Below, piece after piece: positions 38,957 to 47,420 of a stretch of 64,000 nt of DNA (positions are counted from its first letter, which is position 1; the number at the start of each line of letters is the position of its first letter). Both the position numbers and the translations under genes were made by a program. Below the pieces are notes generated by a model. The model was not told the DNA's origin, made no database searches, and saw only the letters and a list, made by a program, of their open reading frames with translations. Origin of the DNA: Hyphomicrobiales bacterium (GTDB lineage: Bacteria > Pseudomonadota > Alphaproteobacteria > Rhizobiales > Beijerinckiaceae); NCBI GenBank assembly GCA_028869185.1, contig JAGWTA010000002.1, positions 1 to 64,000 of the forward strand. Reading direction: 5' to 3'.

Positions 38957-39811
38957 CTAGCGCCTGACTTTCGCCCATGCAGCCTGCGAAAAATCCCGCC
39001 AGGCGTCGTCGAACGCGAGCTTGCCCGGCAGGCTCTGCAGGCCGGCCCAATGGCAGAAATAGATTTCCTTGCCGGCCGAATCCAGCGGCATGCCGTCCTT
39101 GAAGGTTACGCCCTTGGCCTTGTAGAACGTCTCGTGCGAGGCGTTCGGAACGAGATCGGACATCAGCGCGATCTTGAGATGGTTGCGGTGCACGGTGAAA
39201 TTCACCACCGGCTGCGCAAACAGCATGCCGCGCTTGCGCACCTTGTGAAACAGCTTGGCGTCGCGTTCCATCGTCTCGACGAACATCTGCGGATTGAGCA
39301 GCTTGTTCGACGTCAGGAAATATCCGTCGTTGAACAGCATCGCATCCTTGAGATCGGGAACTTCGTCCTTCTTTTTGTTGTAAACATATTCAAACGACGG
39401 CGAAGCGATGAGAAATTCGCTCTCGCCCTTTTTCAGATGGCCGAACATCGGCGCAAAATCGCGGAACAGCACGACATCGACATCGATGTAGACGACCTCG
39501 TCGAGCGGCAGGGCGAGCGACTGCAACTTGCGCAGTCGCCGGCGATATCCTGGAAACAGCGGGTAGAGATCGGCGGCCAGCCGGTCGATCTCCGGCGAGA
39601 CGCTTTCGACCATCGTCACGCCATAGGCGTCCGCAGCCCGCCGCGTGATCGTCAGGCCATCGTCGTAAGGGATCAGGTAGAGCGGGATATGCGCGTTCGT
39701 GCGCTTCCAGCTTTCCAGAAAGGGCAGCAGCCAGTCGGCGATCTTGTCGTTGGCGACGATCGCCATGCCGCGCCGGGGAGCGCCGCCTTCGGGGTCCGCT
39801 GGATTCGCCAA
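38957..39811 (-). CDS. Putative GT-A fold glycosyltransferase
   Basis: A 284-residue cytoplasmic protein with a nucleotide-sugar-binding start (MAIVANDKIADWLLPFLESW) and a metal-binding DxD-like core in EVVYIDVDVVLFRDFAP. A run LFNDGYFLTSNKLLNPQMF is also typical of nucleotide-diphospho-sugar transferases. Donor and acceptor cannot be told. The annotated start is a TTG with an aaggtg site; an ATG 15 codons later is possible. It follows the promoterward side of the LptF/G-like gene by only four bases, so the two probably form an operon. Confidence 0.7.
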   Translation of the reverse strand: MANPADPEGGAPRRGMAIVANDKIADWLLPFLESWKRTNAHIPLYLIPYDDGLTITRRAADAYGVTMVESVSPEIDRLAADLYPLFPGYRRRLRKLQSLALPLDEVVYIDVDVVLFRDFAPMFGHLKKGESEFLIASPSFEYVYNKKKDEVPDLKDAMLFNDGYFLTSNKLLNPQMFVETMERDAKLFHKVRKRGMLFAQPVVNFTVHRNHLKIALMSDLVPNASHETFYKAKGVTFKDGMPLDSAGKEIYFCHWAGLQSLPGKLAFDDAWRDFSQAAWAKVRR

Positions 39812-39927
39812 GATTTACACCTTATGAGAAGGGCGGGCGCGGCCCGCCGGATGGGCGCCTTCCTCTCACGAACCGGGCGGGCAAGACAAGCGCTGCAAAC
39901 GTCGCGGCGCAGGAGCGGACCGGACGT

Positions 39928-41193
39928 TTGACGCAATCCCCGAACACATTGCCGCCCGAAAGCGGTCCGCTTGCCGGCCGCACTGTCGCCGTCGTCCACG
40001 CCGCCTGGCATTCCTGCGGTTCGTATCAGGTGAATGTGGCGCAGGCGCAGGCCTATCGCGCGATGGGCGCCCATGTGATCTCGCTCGCCCTGCGCGAATG
40101 GCCCCCCGGCGCCCTCGACGAGCAAGCCCCGCATTGGCGCGACTACATCGCCAAGACGCAGGACATGCCGGCCCATGAGCGCTTCTATTCGAACATGCCG
40201 CGAGGCGCCTTTGCCGACCCGCGCTTCTGGGCCAAGGTCTACTGGCCGCTGATCCACGGCGATCACGCGCGCGCAACGGCGGCGATGACCGCGCTCGCGC
40301 CGATCCCGCCCGGCCTTGCCGGCCGCAGGATCGACCTCATCCACTGCAATCATTTTTTCTGCATGCCCGCCGCGCGCAATCTGTCGGCCGATGCGCCGCT
40401 GATCGTCGAGACGCAGGACATTCAGGCCAACCAGTATGATTTGCGCAACAAGGGCGCCTTCGTCGCCCCGCCCCGCGCCACCTATGCGCAGATGCTGGAT
40501 TACGAACTGGACACGCTGCGCAAGGCCGATCTGCTCGTCCATCTCAATGCGGAAGAATGCGCGCAATTCGAGCAGCTCCTGCCGGAGAAGCGGCATGCGC
40601 TCGTCTATCCGGCAGCGCCCGCCGCGCCGACCGGGCCAGGCGGACGCGACATCGTAATCGTTGCAAGCGGCAATCATCCCAATACGCTTGGCGTCGAATG
40701 GTTCCTGCAGGAAGTGGCGCCGCTGGCGCGCGGCGTCGACGTCAAGATAGCGGGCAATGTCGACGCGGCGCTGAAACAGCGCAATCCGCAGCTTTATGCG
40801 CGCTGCGCCGGCATGTTTCTCGGCCGCGTTGCAGACATCGGCGCCGTTTACGCCAACGCCGGCCTCGTATTGTTGCCGACGACCGAAGGCCACGGTCTTT
40901 CGATCAAGGCGGTGGAGGCGCTCTCCAGCGGCGCGCCGCTGATTGCGACATCGCAGGCCTTTCGCGGCATGAACATGCCCATCGCCGCCATCGGCAATCT
41001 TTTGGTCGCGGACGATCCCGCGACATTCGCCGCCGCCCTGCGCGCCGCCGCCTTGCAGATCGGCGAGGATCCGCGCGCGCTCGGGCCCGCGCGCGCCGTC
41101 AGCGATACGCGACGCTATTACGAGGACCATTTCAGCGCCGCCGCCTATCGGCGCGCCCTGCAGGCGCTCGCCGTTCCCATGGCGCGCGCATGA
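39928..41193 (+). CDS. GT4-like glycosyltransferase, first of tandem pair
   Basis: A 421-residue GT-B fold enzyme. The N-terminal half opens with VAVVHAAWHSCGSYQVNVAQ; the C-terminal half carries LPTTEGHGLSIKAVEALSSG, the nucleotide-binding end of the Rossmann domain. At the first position of the usual E-x7-E motif there is His instead of Glu, as in the G(x)GLxxKxxE subfamily. It begins at a TTG preceded by aggag. Its paralogue follows at once (ATGA overlap) with the same plan. The substrate is unknown. Confidence 0.78.
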   Translation: MTQSPNTLPPESGPLAGRTVAVVHAAWHSCGSYQVNVAQAQAYRAMGAHVISLALREWPPGALDEQAPHWRDYIAKTQDMPAHERFYSNMPRGAFADPRFWAKVYWPLIHGDHARATAAMTALAPIPPGLAGRRIDLIHCNHFFCMPAARNLSADAPLIVETQDIQANQYDLRNKGAFVAPPRATYAQMLDYELDTLRKADLLVHLNAEECAQFEQLLPEKRHALVYPAAPAAPTGPGGRDIVIVASGNHPNTLGVEWFLQEVAPLARGVDVKIAGNVDAALKQRNPQLYARCAGMFLGRVADIGAVYANAGLVLLPTTEGHGLSIKAVEALSSGAPLIATSQAFRGMNMPIAAIGNLLVADDPATFAAALRAAALQIGEDPRALGPARAVSDTRRYYEDHFSAAAYRRALQALAVPMARA

Positions 41194-42404
41194 CCGCATT
41201 TGCAAACCGCGCCGTCGCCATCGTGCATCCCGCCTGGCATTCCTGCGGCACCTATCAGGTCGTGCTCGGCCAGGTCGCGGCATGGAAAAGTCTCGGCGCG
41301 CGCGTGACGACGATCGCCGTTTCGGACGAGCCCGGCCGCAAGCCGGAGCGCGCCTGGATCTGGAAAAACTACCGCGCCCATACGCCCGAACTCGACGCGA
41401 CTGAGCGCGCGTTCGCAGGCCCGCCGTTGCATGCGGTCATCAAGCCGCATGTTCTGCGCAACGCCGTCTGGCCCTACGCGCATGGCGATCAGGCCGCGAT
41501 CCGCGCGGGCCTCGCGAGCGAGGCGGAAATTTCGCCGCTCGCGCTGAACGGCGCCTATGACATCGTCCATTGCAACCACTTCTTCACGATGCCGGTGGCG
41601 CTTCGGCTTGCGCGCGGCGCGCCGATCCTGCTCGACAGCCACGATTTGCAGGCGCGCCAGTTTCACCTGACCGCGGAAGGAAAATTCCGTCTGTCGCCGC
41701 GCGCCAGCTATGAATCCATGCTGGCGCAGGAACTGGGCTGGATGCGCAAGGCGGACGTGCTGCTGCATCTCAACGCCGAGGAAAACGAGGCCTTTTGCGC
41801 GCTGCTGCCCGAAAAACGCCACGCATTGCTCTATCCGGCTGTGCCGCCGGTCCCGACCGGCCCGGGCGGCCAGGAAATCGTTCTCGTTTCCAGCTGGAAT
41901 CGCGCCAATGTCGAAAGCGCGCTGTGGTTCCTGCGCGATGTCGTCCCGCTCGCGCCCGGGATCGCCGTGAAAATCTACGGGTCCGTTGGCGATGGCGTGC
42001 GCGCCGCGGATGCTGCGCTCCACGAAAAATATCGCGCCTGGTTCATGGGCCGCGTCGATCATATCGGCGATATTTACGCCAACGCGCGTCTTGCGCTGTT
42101 GCCAACCACCAGCGGCACGGGCCTGTCGATCAAAAGCGTCGAGGCCATGGCGAGCGGCCTGCCGCTTGTCGCCACGAGCCATGCGCTGCGCGGCATGAAC
42201 ATCGATCCCACCAGTCTCGACAATGTCGCACTGGCTGACGATGCCGAGGGATTTGCAGCGGCGTTGCGCATGCTCGCCGCGCGTCCGGCGCCGGACGAGG
42301 CGCAACGCATCAGCAGCGCCACGCGGCGCGCCTATGACGCCCATTTCAGCGAAGCGGCCTATCGGGCCAAACTGTCGGCGATTGCGGCGCCGCTGTTGCG
42401 GTGA
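41190..42404 (+). CDS. GT4-like glycosyltransferase, second of tandem pair
   Basis: A 404-residue paralogue of the preceding gene with the same landmarks in order: VAIVHPAWHSCGTYQVVLGQ, the central IVHCNHFFTMPVALRLARGA, LLPEKRHALLYPAVPPVPTG and the C-terminal LLPTTSGTGLSIKSVEAMAS. Here the first Glu position is Thr. The two proteins clearly arose by gene duplication yet differ at many other sites, consistent with successive sugar additions. The stop faces the ABC exporter genes on the other strand. Confidence 0.78.
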   Translation: MTAFANRAVAIVHPAWHSCGTYQVVLGQVAAWKSLGARVTTIAVSDEPGRKPERAWIWKNYRAHTPELDATERAFAGPPLHAVIKPHVLRNAVWPYAHGDQAAIRAGLASEAEISPLALNGAYDIVHCNHFFTMPVALRLARGAPILLDSHDLQARQFHLTAEGKFRLSPRASYESMLAQELGWMRKADVLLHLNAEENEAFCALLPEKRHALLYPAVPPVPTGPGGQEIVLVSSWNRANVESALWFLRDVVPLAPGIAVKIYGSVGDGVRAADAALHEKYRAWFMGRVDHIGDIYANARLALLPTTSGTGLSIKSVEAMASGLPLVATSHALRGMNIDPTSLDNVALADDAEGFAAALRMLAARPAPDEAQRISSATRRAYDAHFSEAAYRAKLSAIAAPLLR

Positions 42405-42591
42405 GCGCCTTCGCGGAGCCCGAGAAGGCTCTGCGCTGGAGCGGTTTACGATAAGGCGGAAGCGCGCCGCCATCCACCCGATTGGCGCGTACGATGCAGA
42501 CGGGCCGTCTCATTGAGGCTCATTGATTGCACGGGCGCACAGTCAGCCCGGTCGTTGCTGCGACGGCGATTCAAACCGAAAATGAACCGCT

Positions 42592-43362
42592 CTAGCCGCC
42601 GACTGTCGCGGCCGCCTCGTCTTCCTCGTCCTTGCGCACCGTGGCGACGTAAGCGGGAATGACATCGTTCGGCGGGCCGATTTCGCGCACCGCGCCGGCG
42701 TCGATCCAGATCACGCGATCGCACAGATCCTTCAGGTAATCGAGCCCGTGCGAGACGACCAAAATCGTGCCGCGCTTGGCGAACTCGTCGATGAAATCCT
42801 CGCACTTTTTCGCAAATGCCTCGTCGCCAACCGAAAGCGCCTCGTCGACGATCAGAATATCGGCGTCGGCGTTGGCGCAGACGGCGAAGGCAAGCCGCGC
42901 GATCATGCCGCTGGAGTAAAGCTTCATCGGTTGATCGAAAAACATGCCGATTTCGGCAAATGCCTCGATCGCTGGCATCTTCGCCAGCGTCTCGTTGCGC
43001 TTGAGGCCGAGAATGGCGGCGGCGATCATCGCGTTCTCGCGTCCCGACAATGTTCCGTCGAAGCCGGAGCCCAGCGCAAGGATCGGCGCGACGCGCCCGT
43101 TCACCGCAATCGAGCCCTTCGTCGGCCGGGTGATGCCGCACAGCAATTGCAACAGCGTCGTCTTGCCCGCGCCGTTGCGCCCGATGATGCCGACGCATTC
43201 GCCCTTCTTGACCTCGAAGGTGACGTCCTTGAGCACCCAATGCTGCTTGTAGAAAGTCTTGATCCAGCCGAACAGCGCCTGCATCAACTGATCGTTGCGG
43301 CGCATGTAGAGCTGGAAGGCCTTGCCGACATGGCTGACGACGATCGCATTCTCAGATGACAT
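42592..43362 (-). CDS. Polysaccharide-type ABC exporter ATPase (Wzt/KpsT/NodI-like)
   Basis: A 256-residue ATPase. Walker A is GIIGRNGAGKTTLLQL, the signature is LYSSGMIARLAFAV and Walker B is ADILIVDEALSVGDEAFAKK. It has the extra N-terminal segment typical of exporters of polysaccharides and O-antigens, but ends soon after the ATPase core, so it lacks the C-terminal glycan-binding domain of full Wzt proteins. Its start overlaps the permease gene by 11 bases. It should power export of the product made by the neighbouring glycosyltransferases. Confidence 0.9.
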   Translation of the reverse strand: MSSENAIVVSHVGKAFQLYMRRNDQLMQALFGWIKTFYKQHWVLKDVTFEVKKGECVGIIGRNGAGKTTLLQLLCGITRPTKGSIAVNGRVAPILALGSGFDGTLSGRENAMIAAAILGLKRNETLAKMPAIEAFAEIGMFFDQPMKLYSSGMIARLAFAVCANADADILIVDEALSVGDEAFAKKCEDFIDEFAKRGTILVVSHGLDYLKDLCDRVIWIDAGAVREIGPPNDVIPAYVATVRKDEEDEAAATVGG

Positions 43363-44149
43363 CGACGATCACCGATTTGTATTCGTTATAGAACCGGTAT
43401 CCGAGCAGAAACACAGCATAGGAAACGACGAAACACGCCAGATACATCGGCAAGCTCGGCAGCTTTCCGTTGATGACGAGATCGCGCATCATCGCGATGA
43501 AATCGCCGACGAGATTGAGCTTGGCCCAGGGTTGCAGATTCGCCGGCAGCTGCTCGATGGTGAAAAACACCGGCGTGCCGAACATCATCAGCGGCACGAC
43601 GGCGACCATCAGGTAGGACACGTCCTTGGTGAAGGCGCCGAGCGCCATCAGGAACCATGTCATGCCGAGCAGGAACAGCGTGAAGGGAATGAGCACCAGC
43701 GGCGCCAGCAGGATCGTCCACTGCAGGTAATGGACGGTGACCAGCCGCACGACAATCAGGGTGCCGAAACTGATCGCGGCGTAAATGAGGGCGCGCGCGA
43801 CCGATGTCCAGGCGATCGTCTCGCCGGGAAAGATCGAACGCTTGATGAAATAGACATGCTCGTGCAGCAGCGTCGGCGCGCGCGCCGCCAGTTCCGCGAA
43901 AGTGTTGAACAGGATCAGGCCGACGAAGCTGGCGGCGGCGTAATCGACCGTGCTTTGTCCTTGCGCGACCATGGGGGCCGCGACCGAAAAAATGGTCGTA
44001 TAGGCGAGCAGCATCGCCAGCGGCGCGAAAATCGCCCAAACCCAGCCCAGCATTGTGTCGCGGAACCGGGAGATGAACTCGCGGCGGACCACCGCCCGGA
44101 TCAGTTCGCGGTGATGCCAGGCCCTCTCGAAGGGCTCGGTCAGGATCAT
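43352..44149 (-). CDS. Polysaccharide-type ABC exporter permease (Wzm/KpsM-like, ABC-2)
   Basis: A 265-residue inner-membrane protein of the ABC-2 group with about six helices, an N-terminal amphipathic start (FERAWHHRELIRAVVRREFI), and the segments LGWVWAIFAPLAMLLAYTTI and GTPVFFTIEQLPANLQPWAK known from Wzm/KpsM/TagG. It is encoded before the ATPase and overlaps it, so both subunits are made together. A promoter is predicted about 90 bases upstream on the minus strand, in the gap shared with the ACP operon. Confidence 0.9.
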   Translation of the reverse strand: MILTEPFERAWHHRELIRAVVRREFISRFRDTMLGWVWAIFAPLAMLLAYTTIFSVAAPMVAQGQSTVDYAAASFVGLILFNTFAELAARAPTLLHEHVYFIKRSIFPGETIAWTSVARALIYAAISFGTLIVVRLVTVHYLQWTILLAPLVLIPFTLFLLGMTWFLMALGAFTKDVSYLMVAVVPLMMFGTPVFFTIEQLPANLQPWAKLNLVGDFIAMMRDLVINGKLPSLPMYLACFVVSYAVFLLGYRFYNEYKSVIVDVI

Positions 44150-44243
44150 GGGTCGCTCGTCTCGCTCGCGCTCTGGTTCCGAGGCTTTGAGGGCCGCAGG
44201 GGCGGCCGGGGGCGCGCCGGCGGGGCGCGGGAAAGAACGGGCG

Positions 44244-44273
44244 CTGTAGAACAGTTCCCCGCCTCCGCGTCAA
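44244..44273 (-). promoter_or_regulatory. Probable promoter for the wzm/wzt-like pair
   Basis: On the minus strand TTGACG (44273-44268) and CTACAG (44249-44244) are 18 bases apart, in the 229-base gap between the exporter and the divergent ACP operon. No equally good plus-strand site was seen. Confidence 0.45.
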
Positions 44274-44378
44274 TGCGCAGGGCCCGCCTTGGGCGCAGGG
44301 CTTTATTTCCGGCGCCGCATGGCCTAACCAAGAGACAACCCGGCGCCCCCGGCGGCGCCTCAACAAAACGAGGCAGGC

Positions 44379-44654
44379 GTGACGCCCGATATTTCCGACA
44401 GGAACAAGCTGGTCGATGAGATCATCGACGTCATCTGCAAAGAAGGCATGGTCGACCGCGAGAAGGTGAAGCCGGACGCGACGATCGAGAGTCTTGATCT
44501 GAAATCAATTGATATCGTTATGATTTTGACGGCTATCGAAGAGAAGTTCGACGTCTATATCCCGATGGACGGCTCCTTTCAGGACGCCAAGACCGTGCAG
44601 GACCTGATCGACGCCCTCGCCGACCGCATCCAGAAAGAGAAAAACAAGGCATGA
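44379..44654 (+). CDS. Specialised acyl carrier protein
   Basis: A 91-residue acidic four-helix carrier. The phosphopantetheine site is Ser43 in ESLDLKSIDIVMIL, where the usual DSL is KSI; helix III includes EEKFDVYIPMDGSF. It differs from housekeeping AcpP and from the very-long-chain AcpXL I know. The GTG start lies behind aggcagg, and the stop overlaps the ketosynthase start (ATGA). As first gene of a seven-gene operon it should carry the growing chain for the enzymes downstream. Confidence 0.88.
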   Translation: MTPDISDRNKLVDEIIDVICKEGMVDREKVKPDATIESLDLKSIDIVMILTAIEEKFDVYIPMDGSFQDAKTVQDLIDALADRIQKEKNKA

Positions 44655-45859
44655 CGCGCCGTGTTGTCGTCACCGGCATGGGGGCCGTTTCGGCCGCCGG
44701 CCTCGGCGCAACGCGCCTGTGGGAAGCCGCCCGCGACGGCAAAAGCTGCATCGGCCAGCTTAATTTTGCGCGCCCCTACATGGGCCGCATCAAGATCGGC
44801 GCGCAGGTGCCCGATTTCGATCCAGCCGCCCATCTCGACCGCCAGACGCTGATGTATTGCGACGCTTTCTCGCAATATGCGCTGGTGGCGGCCGATGAAG
44901 CGACAGCGCAGGCCGGCCTCTCGAAGGAAACGCTCGGCGGCCCGCGTTGCGCAACGATTCTGGGCACCGGCATCGGCGGCATTCGCACCGTCGACGACGG
45001 GTTGGAAAAGCTCTACGCGCACGGCCAAAAGCCCGAAATCCTGTCGATTCCCAAGCTGATCGCCAGCGCGGGCCCCTCGCTTCTGTCGATGCGCTTCAAC
45101 AGCCAAGGTCCCTGTTTCGCGGTAGCCTCGGCCTGCTCGTCGGCCAGTCAGGCCATTGGCATGGGCATGCAGATGATCCGCTCCGGCATGGTGGATCGCG
45201 CCATCGTCGGCGGTTCTGAAGCCAGTCTGTCGGTTGGCACGCAATTGACCTGGGAAATGCTGCGCGTTCTGACGCCCGACGCCATCCGCCCCTTTTCCAA
45301 GGGCCGCACCGGCATGGCGATTGGCGACGGCGCCGCGATTTTCGTTCTCGAGACGGAAGAAGCGGCCAGCAAGCGCGGCGCAGCGCCCCTGTGCGAACTG
45401 GCCGGCTACGGAACCTCGGCGGACGCCTTCGATCCGATCCGCCCGCATGCCGATGGCGCAACGCTGGCGATGAAGCTGGCGCTGGACGACGCCGGCATGA
45501 GCCCGGACGAAATCGGCTACGTCAACGCCCATGGCACTGCCACGGCGTTGAACGACCCGACCGAAGCCGAGGCGATGGGCCGCATTTTCGGCGAGCGCCT
45601 CGCCAGAGTGCCCGTTTCTTCGACCAAGCCGATCCACGGCCACGGGCTGGGCGCGGCCGGGGCTCTGGAGCTTGTGTGCGCCATCAACGCCCTGCGCGCG
45701 CAATTTGCGCCCCCGACGATCAATTTTCTCGAGCCGGACCCCAAATGCCCGGTCGATTGCGTGCCCAATGTCGGCCGCCCGGCGCCAATGCGCGCGGTCC
45801 TCTCCAATTCCTTCGCCTTTGGCGGCATCAACGCCTCTCTGGCGCTGCGGGCGCTCTGA
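44651..45859 (+). CDS. Beta-ketoacyl-ACP synthase (FabF/NodE-like)
   Basis: A 402-residue condensing enzyme with all catalytic residues: Cys162 in VASACSSASQAIG, His294 in VNAHGTATALND, and Lys326/His331 in STKPIHGHGLGAAGALE. It elongates acyl chains on an ACP. Sequence layout and length resemble FabF and the nodulation enzyme NodE, which also pairs with a dedicated ACP (NodF). A full reduction cycle would need a ketoreductase and dehydratase, both present downstream. No enoyl reductase is encoded here, so unsaturated or housekeeping-reduced products are possible. Confidence 0.92.
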   Translation: MTRRVVVTGMGAVSAAGLGATRLWEAARDGKSCIGQLNFARPYMGRIKIGAQVPDFDPAAHLDRQTLMYCDAFSQYALVAADEATAQAGLSKETLGGPRCATILGTGIGGIRTVDDGLEKLYAHGQKPEILSIPKLIASAGPSLLSMRFNSQGPCFAVASACSSASQAIGMGMQMIRSGMVDRAIVGGSEASLSVGTQLTWEMLRVLTPDAIRPFSKGRTGMAIGDGAAIFVLETEEAASKRGAAPLCELAGYGTSADAFDPIRPHADGATLAMKLALDDAGMSPDEIGYVNAHGTATALNDPTEAEAMGRIFGERLARVPVSSTKPIHGHGLGAAGALELVCAINALRAQFAPPTINFLEPDPKCPVDCVPNVGRPAPMRAVLSNSFAFGGINASLALRAL

Positions 45860-45864
45860 GGCCG

Positions 45865-46224
45865 ATGGCGCGGATCGGCCCCTTCGCGGTCGTCTGCGAC
45901 CCCGCCAGCGTCGTCGCTTACGCCAGGGCGACCGGCTACGAGGGCGAAGGCGCGCCGGCGGCCTGGCCCACCGTCTGGCTGACGACCGGCGAATTGGGCG
46001 CAGCCCTGCGGGCGCTGGTTCCGCCCGGCAAGGCTCTGGTGCACGAGAGCCAGAGTTTCGTCTACGCCGCGCCCCTGACGGTCGGCGCCTGCTATAAAAT
46101 CGCCGCAACTGTGGCGCAGGAGACAGGCCCGGACCGGCTCGTGGTCGAAGCTGACGCAACGGCGCCGGAGGGCGGCCAGACGCTTGCCATGCGCGCGGTC
46201 CTGCGTATTGTTGCGCCGCAATAA
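45865..46224 (+). CDS. Small hotdog-fold protein without catalytic motif
   Basis: A 119-residue protein, starting MARIGPFAVVCDPASVVAYA and with a hotdog pattern of one long helix followed by beta strands (AAPLTVGACYKIAATVAQE, QTLAMRAVLRIV). It resembles the non-catalytic half of two-domain MaoC hydratases and is followed ten bases later by a catalytic MaoC gene. The two may form a heterodimeric dehydratase, as in some mycobacterial and haloarchaeal pairs; this is inference. The start ATG lies five bases after the ketosynthase stop. Confidence 0.65.
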   Translation: MARIGPFAVVCDPASVVAYARATGYEGEGAPAAWPTVWLTTGELGAALRALVPPGKALVHESQSFVYAAPLTVGACYKIAATVAQETGPDRLVVEADATAPEGGQTLAMRAVLRIVAPQ

Positions 46225-46233
46225 AGGCTGAAG

Positions 46234-46626
46234 ATGTCGTTGCCCCGGCAAGGTGAAAAAACCCCGGCTTTCGCCGTTGGTCCGTTCGGGCCGGACGATG
46301 CGCGCTGTTACGCTGCGGCGTCGGGCGACGACAATCCGTTGCATGTCGATGCAGCGCTCGCATCGGCCATCGGTTTCGCAGCGCCGCCCGTGCACGGCAT
46401 GCGCCTTATGGCGGCGGTCGAGCCCGCGTTGAAACAATGGCGACCCGACCTTCGCCTCACGCGCCTGTCGGGAACCTTCGCCGAACCCCTGCTGCTGGGC
46501 GAGGCCGCAACCCTCTCGGCCCGCGTGCTGAAAGCCGGCGAAAGGGACGTCTTGCTGCGCGTGATGGTGCAAGGCCCCCGTCGCGGCCCCTCGCTCGTCG
46601 CAGAAGCGGTGCTGGAGGCTGCATGA
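46234..46626 (+). CDS. MaoC-family dehydratase (R-specific enoyl hydratase)
   Basis: A 130-residue hotdog enzyme. The hydratase motif is intact: YAAASGDDNPLHVDAALASA, with Asp32 and His37 as the expected catalytic pair, and then FAAPPVHGMRLM. It would dehydrate the 3-hydroxyacyl intermediate on the carrier protein or hydrate an enoyl group. Its stop overlaps the SDR start (ATGA). Together with the preceding small hotdog protein it may make a two-subunit enzyme. Confidence 0.85.
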   Translation: MSLPRQGEKTPAFAVGPFGPDDARCYAAASGDDNPLHVDAALASAIGFAAPPVHGMRLMAAVEPALKQWRPDLRLTRLSGTFAEPLLLGEAATLSARVLKAGERDVLLRVMVQGPRRGPSLVAEAVLEAA

Positions 46627-47420
46627 CAGAGAGCTTCCGCCATGCCGTTATCACCGGCGCCTCGTCCGGCATTGGCCGCGCCGTTGCGATGGCATACGCC
46701 GCCCCGCTCATGCGCCTGACCTTGATTGGCCGCGACAGCCGCCGTCTCGAGGAAGCCGCCGCCGCCTGCAAGGCAAAGGGCGCGGAGGTCGAGACCGCCG
46801 CGCTCGATGTGCGCGACCGCGCCGCCATGCGCGACTTTCTCGTCGCGCTCGATCGGCGCGCGCCGGTCGACCTGCTGATCGCCAACGCCGGCATTTCGAC
46901 CGGCCTGCCCGCCGGCGCCCTGACCGAGGATCCCGACGCCGTGCGTGGCATCGTGGCGATCAATCTTCTGGGCGCGCTCAACACGGTCGAGCCGTTGATC
47001 GCGCCCATGTGCGCGCGCGGCAGGGGCCGCATCGCGCTCACGGGGTCGATTTCGGCCCTGCGCGGCCTGCCCCACTGCCCCGCTTATTGCGCGACCAAGG
47101 CGGCGGTCCACCTTTACGCCGAAAGCCTGCGCGGCCAGCTCGCACGCCATGGCGTCGGCGTGAGCCTGATCGTGCCGGGCTTCGTCCATACGCCGCTCAA
47201 CGCCGATCTCGTTTCGCCCAAGCCGCTGGCGATGGACGATTCGAAGGCTGCGCGGATCATCCGGCGCGGCCTCGACAGGGGAAAAGCCACCATCGCATTC
47301 CCGCGCCTCTTGTATTGGGGCGCGCGGCTCCTCACTGTCCTACCCGTTCGTCTGGTGGACTTTTTCATGGTTCGGCAGCATGTGGATGTGCCGGTAACGA
47401 AGGAAAGGGAGCTGGCGTGA
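46623..47420 (+). CDS. SDR-family NAD(P)-dependent ketoreductase
   Basis: A 265-residue short-chain dehydrogenase. The cofactor motif is TGASSGIGRAVAMAYA (residues ~10-25), the NAG motif is in LLIANAGISTG, and the active-site Ser and Tyr-x3-Lys lie in LTGSISALRG and AYCATKAAVHLYAE. The C-terminal part is hydrophobic (LLTVLPVRLVDFFMV) and could touch the membrane. It likely reduces the 3-keto group made by the ketosynthase. It overlaps both neighbours by four bases. Confidence 0.9.
   Translation: MTESFRHAVITGASSGIGRAVAMAYAAPLMRLTLIGRDSRRLEEAAAACKAKGAEVETAALDVRDRAAMRDFLVALDRRAPVDLLIANAGISTGLPAGALTEDPDAVRGIVAINLLGALNTVEPLIAPMCARGRGRIALTGSISALRGLPHCPAYCATKAAVHLYAESLRGQLARHGVGVSLIVPGFVHTPLNADLVSPKPLAMDDSKAARIIRRGLDRGKATIAFPRLLYWGARLLTVLPVRLVDFFMVRQHVDVPVTKERELA

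Noticed and set aside
44379-44654. Carrier protein as AcpXL for the very-long-chain lipid A acyl group
   Set aside because: Sequence and active-site wording differ from AcpXL, and the usual lpxXL acyltransferase and fabZXL neighbours are absent.
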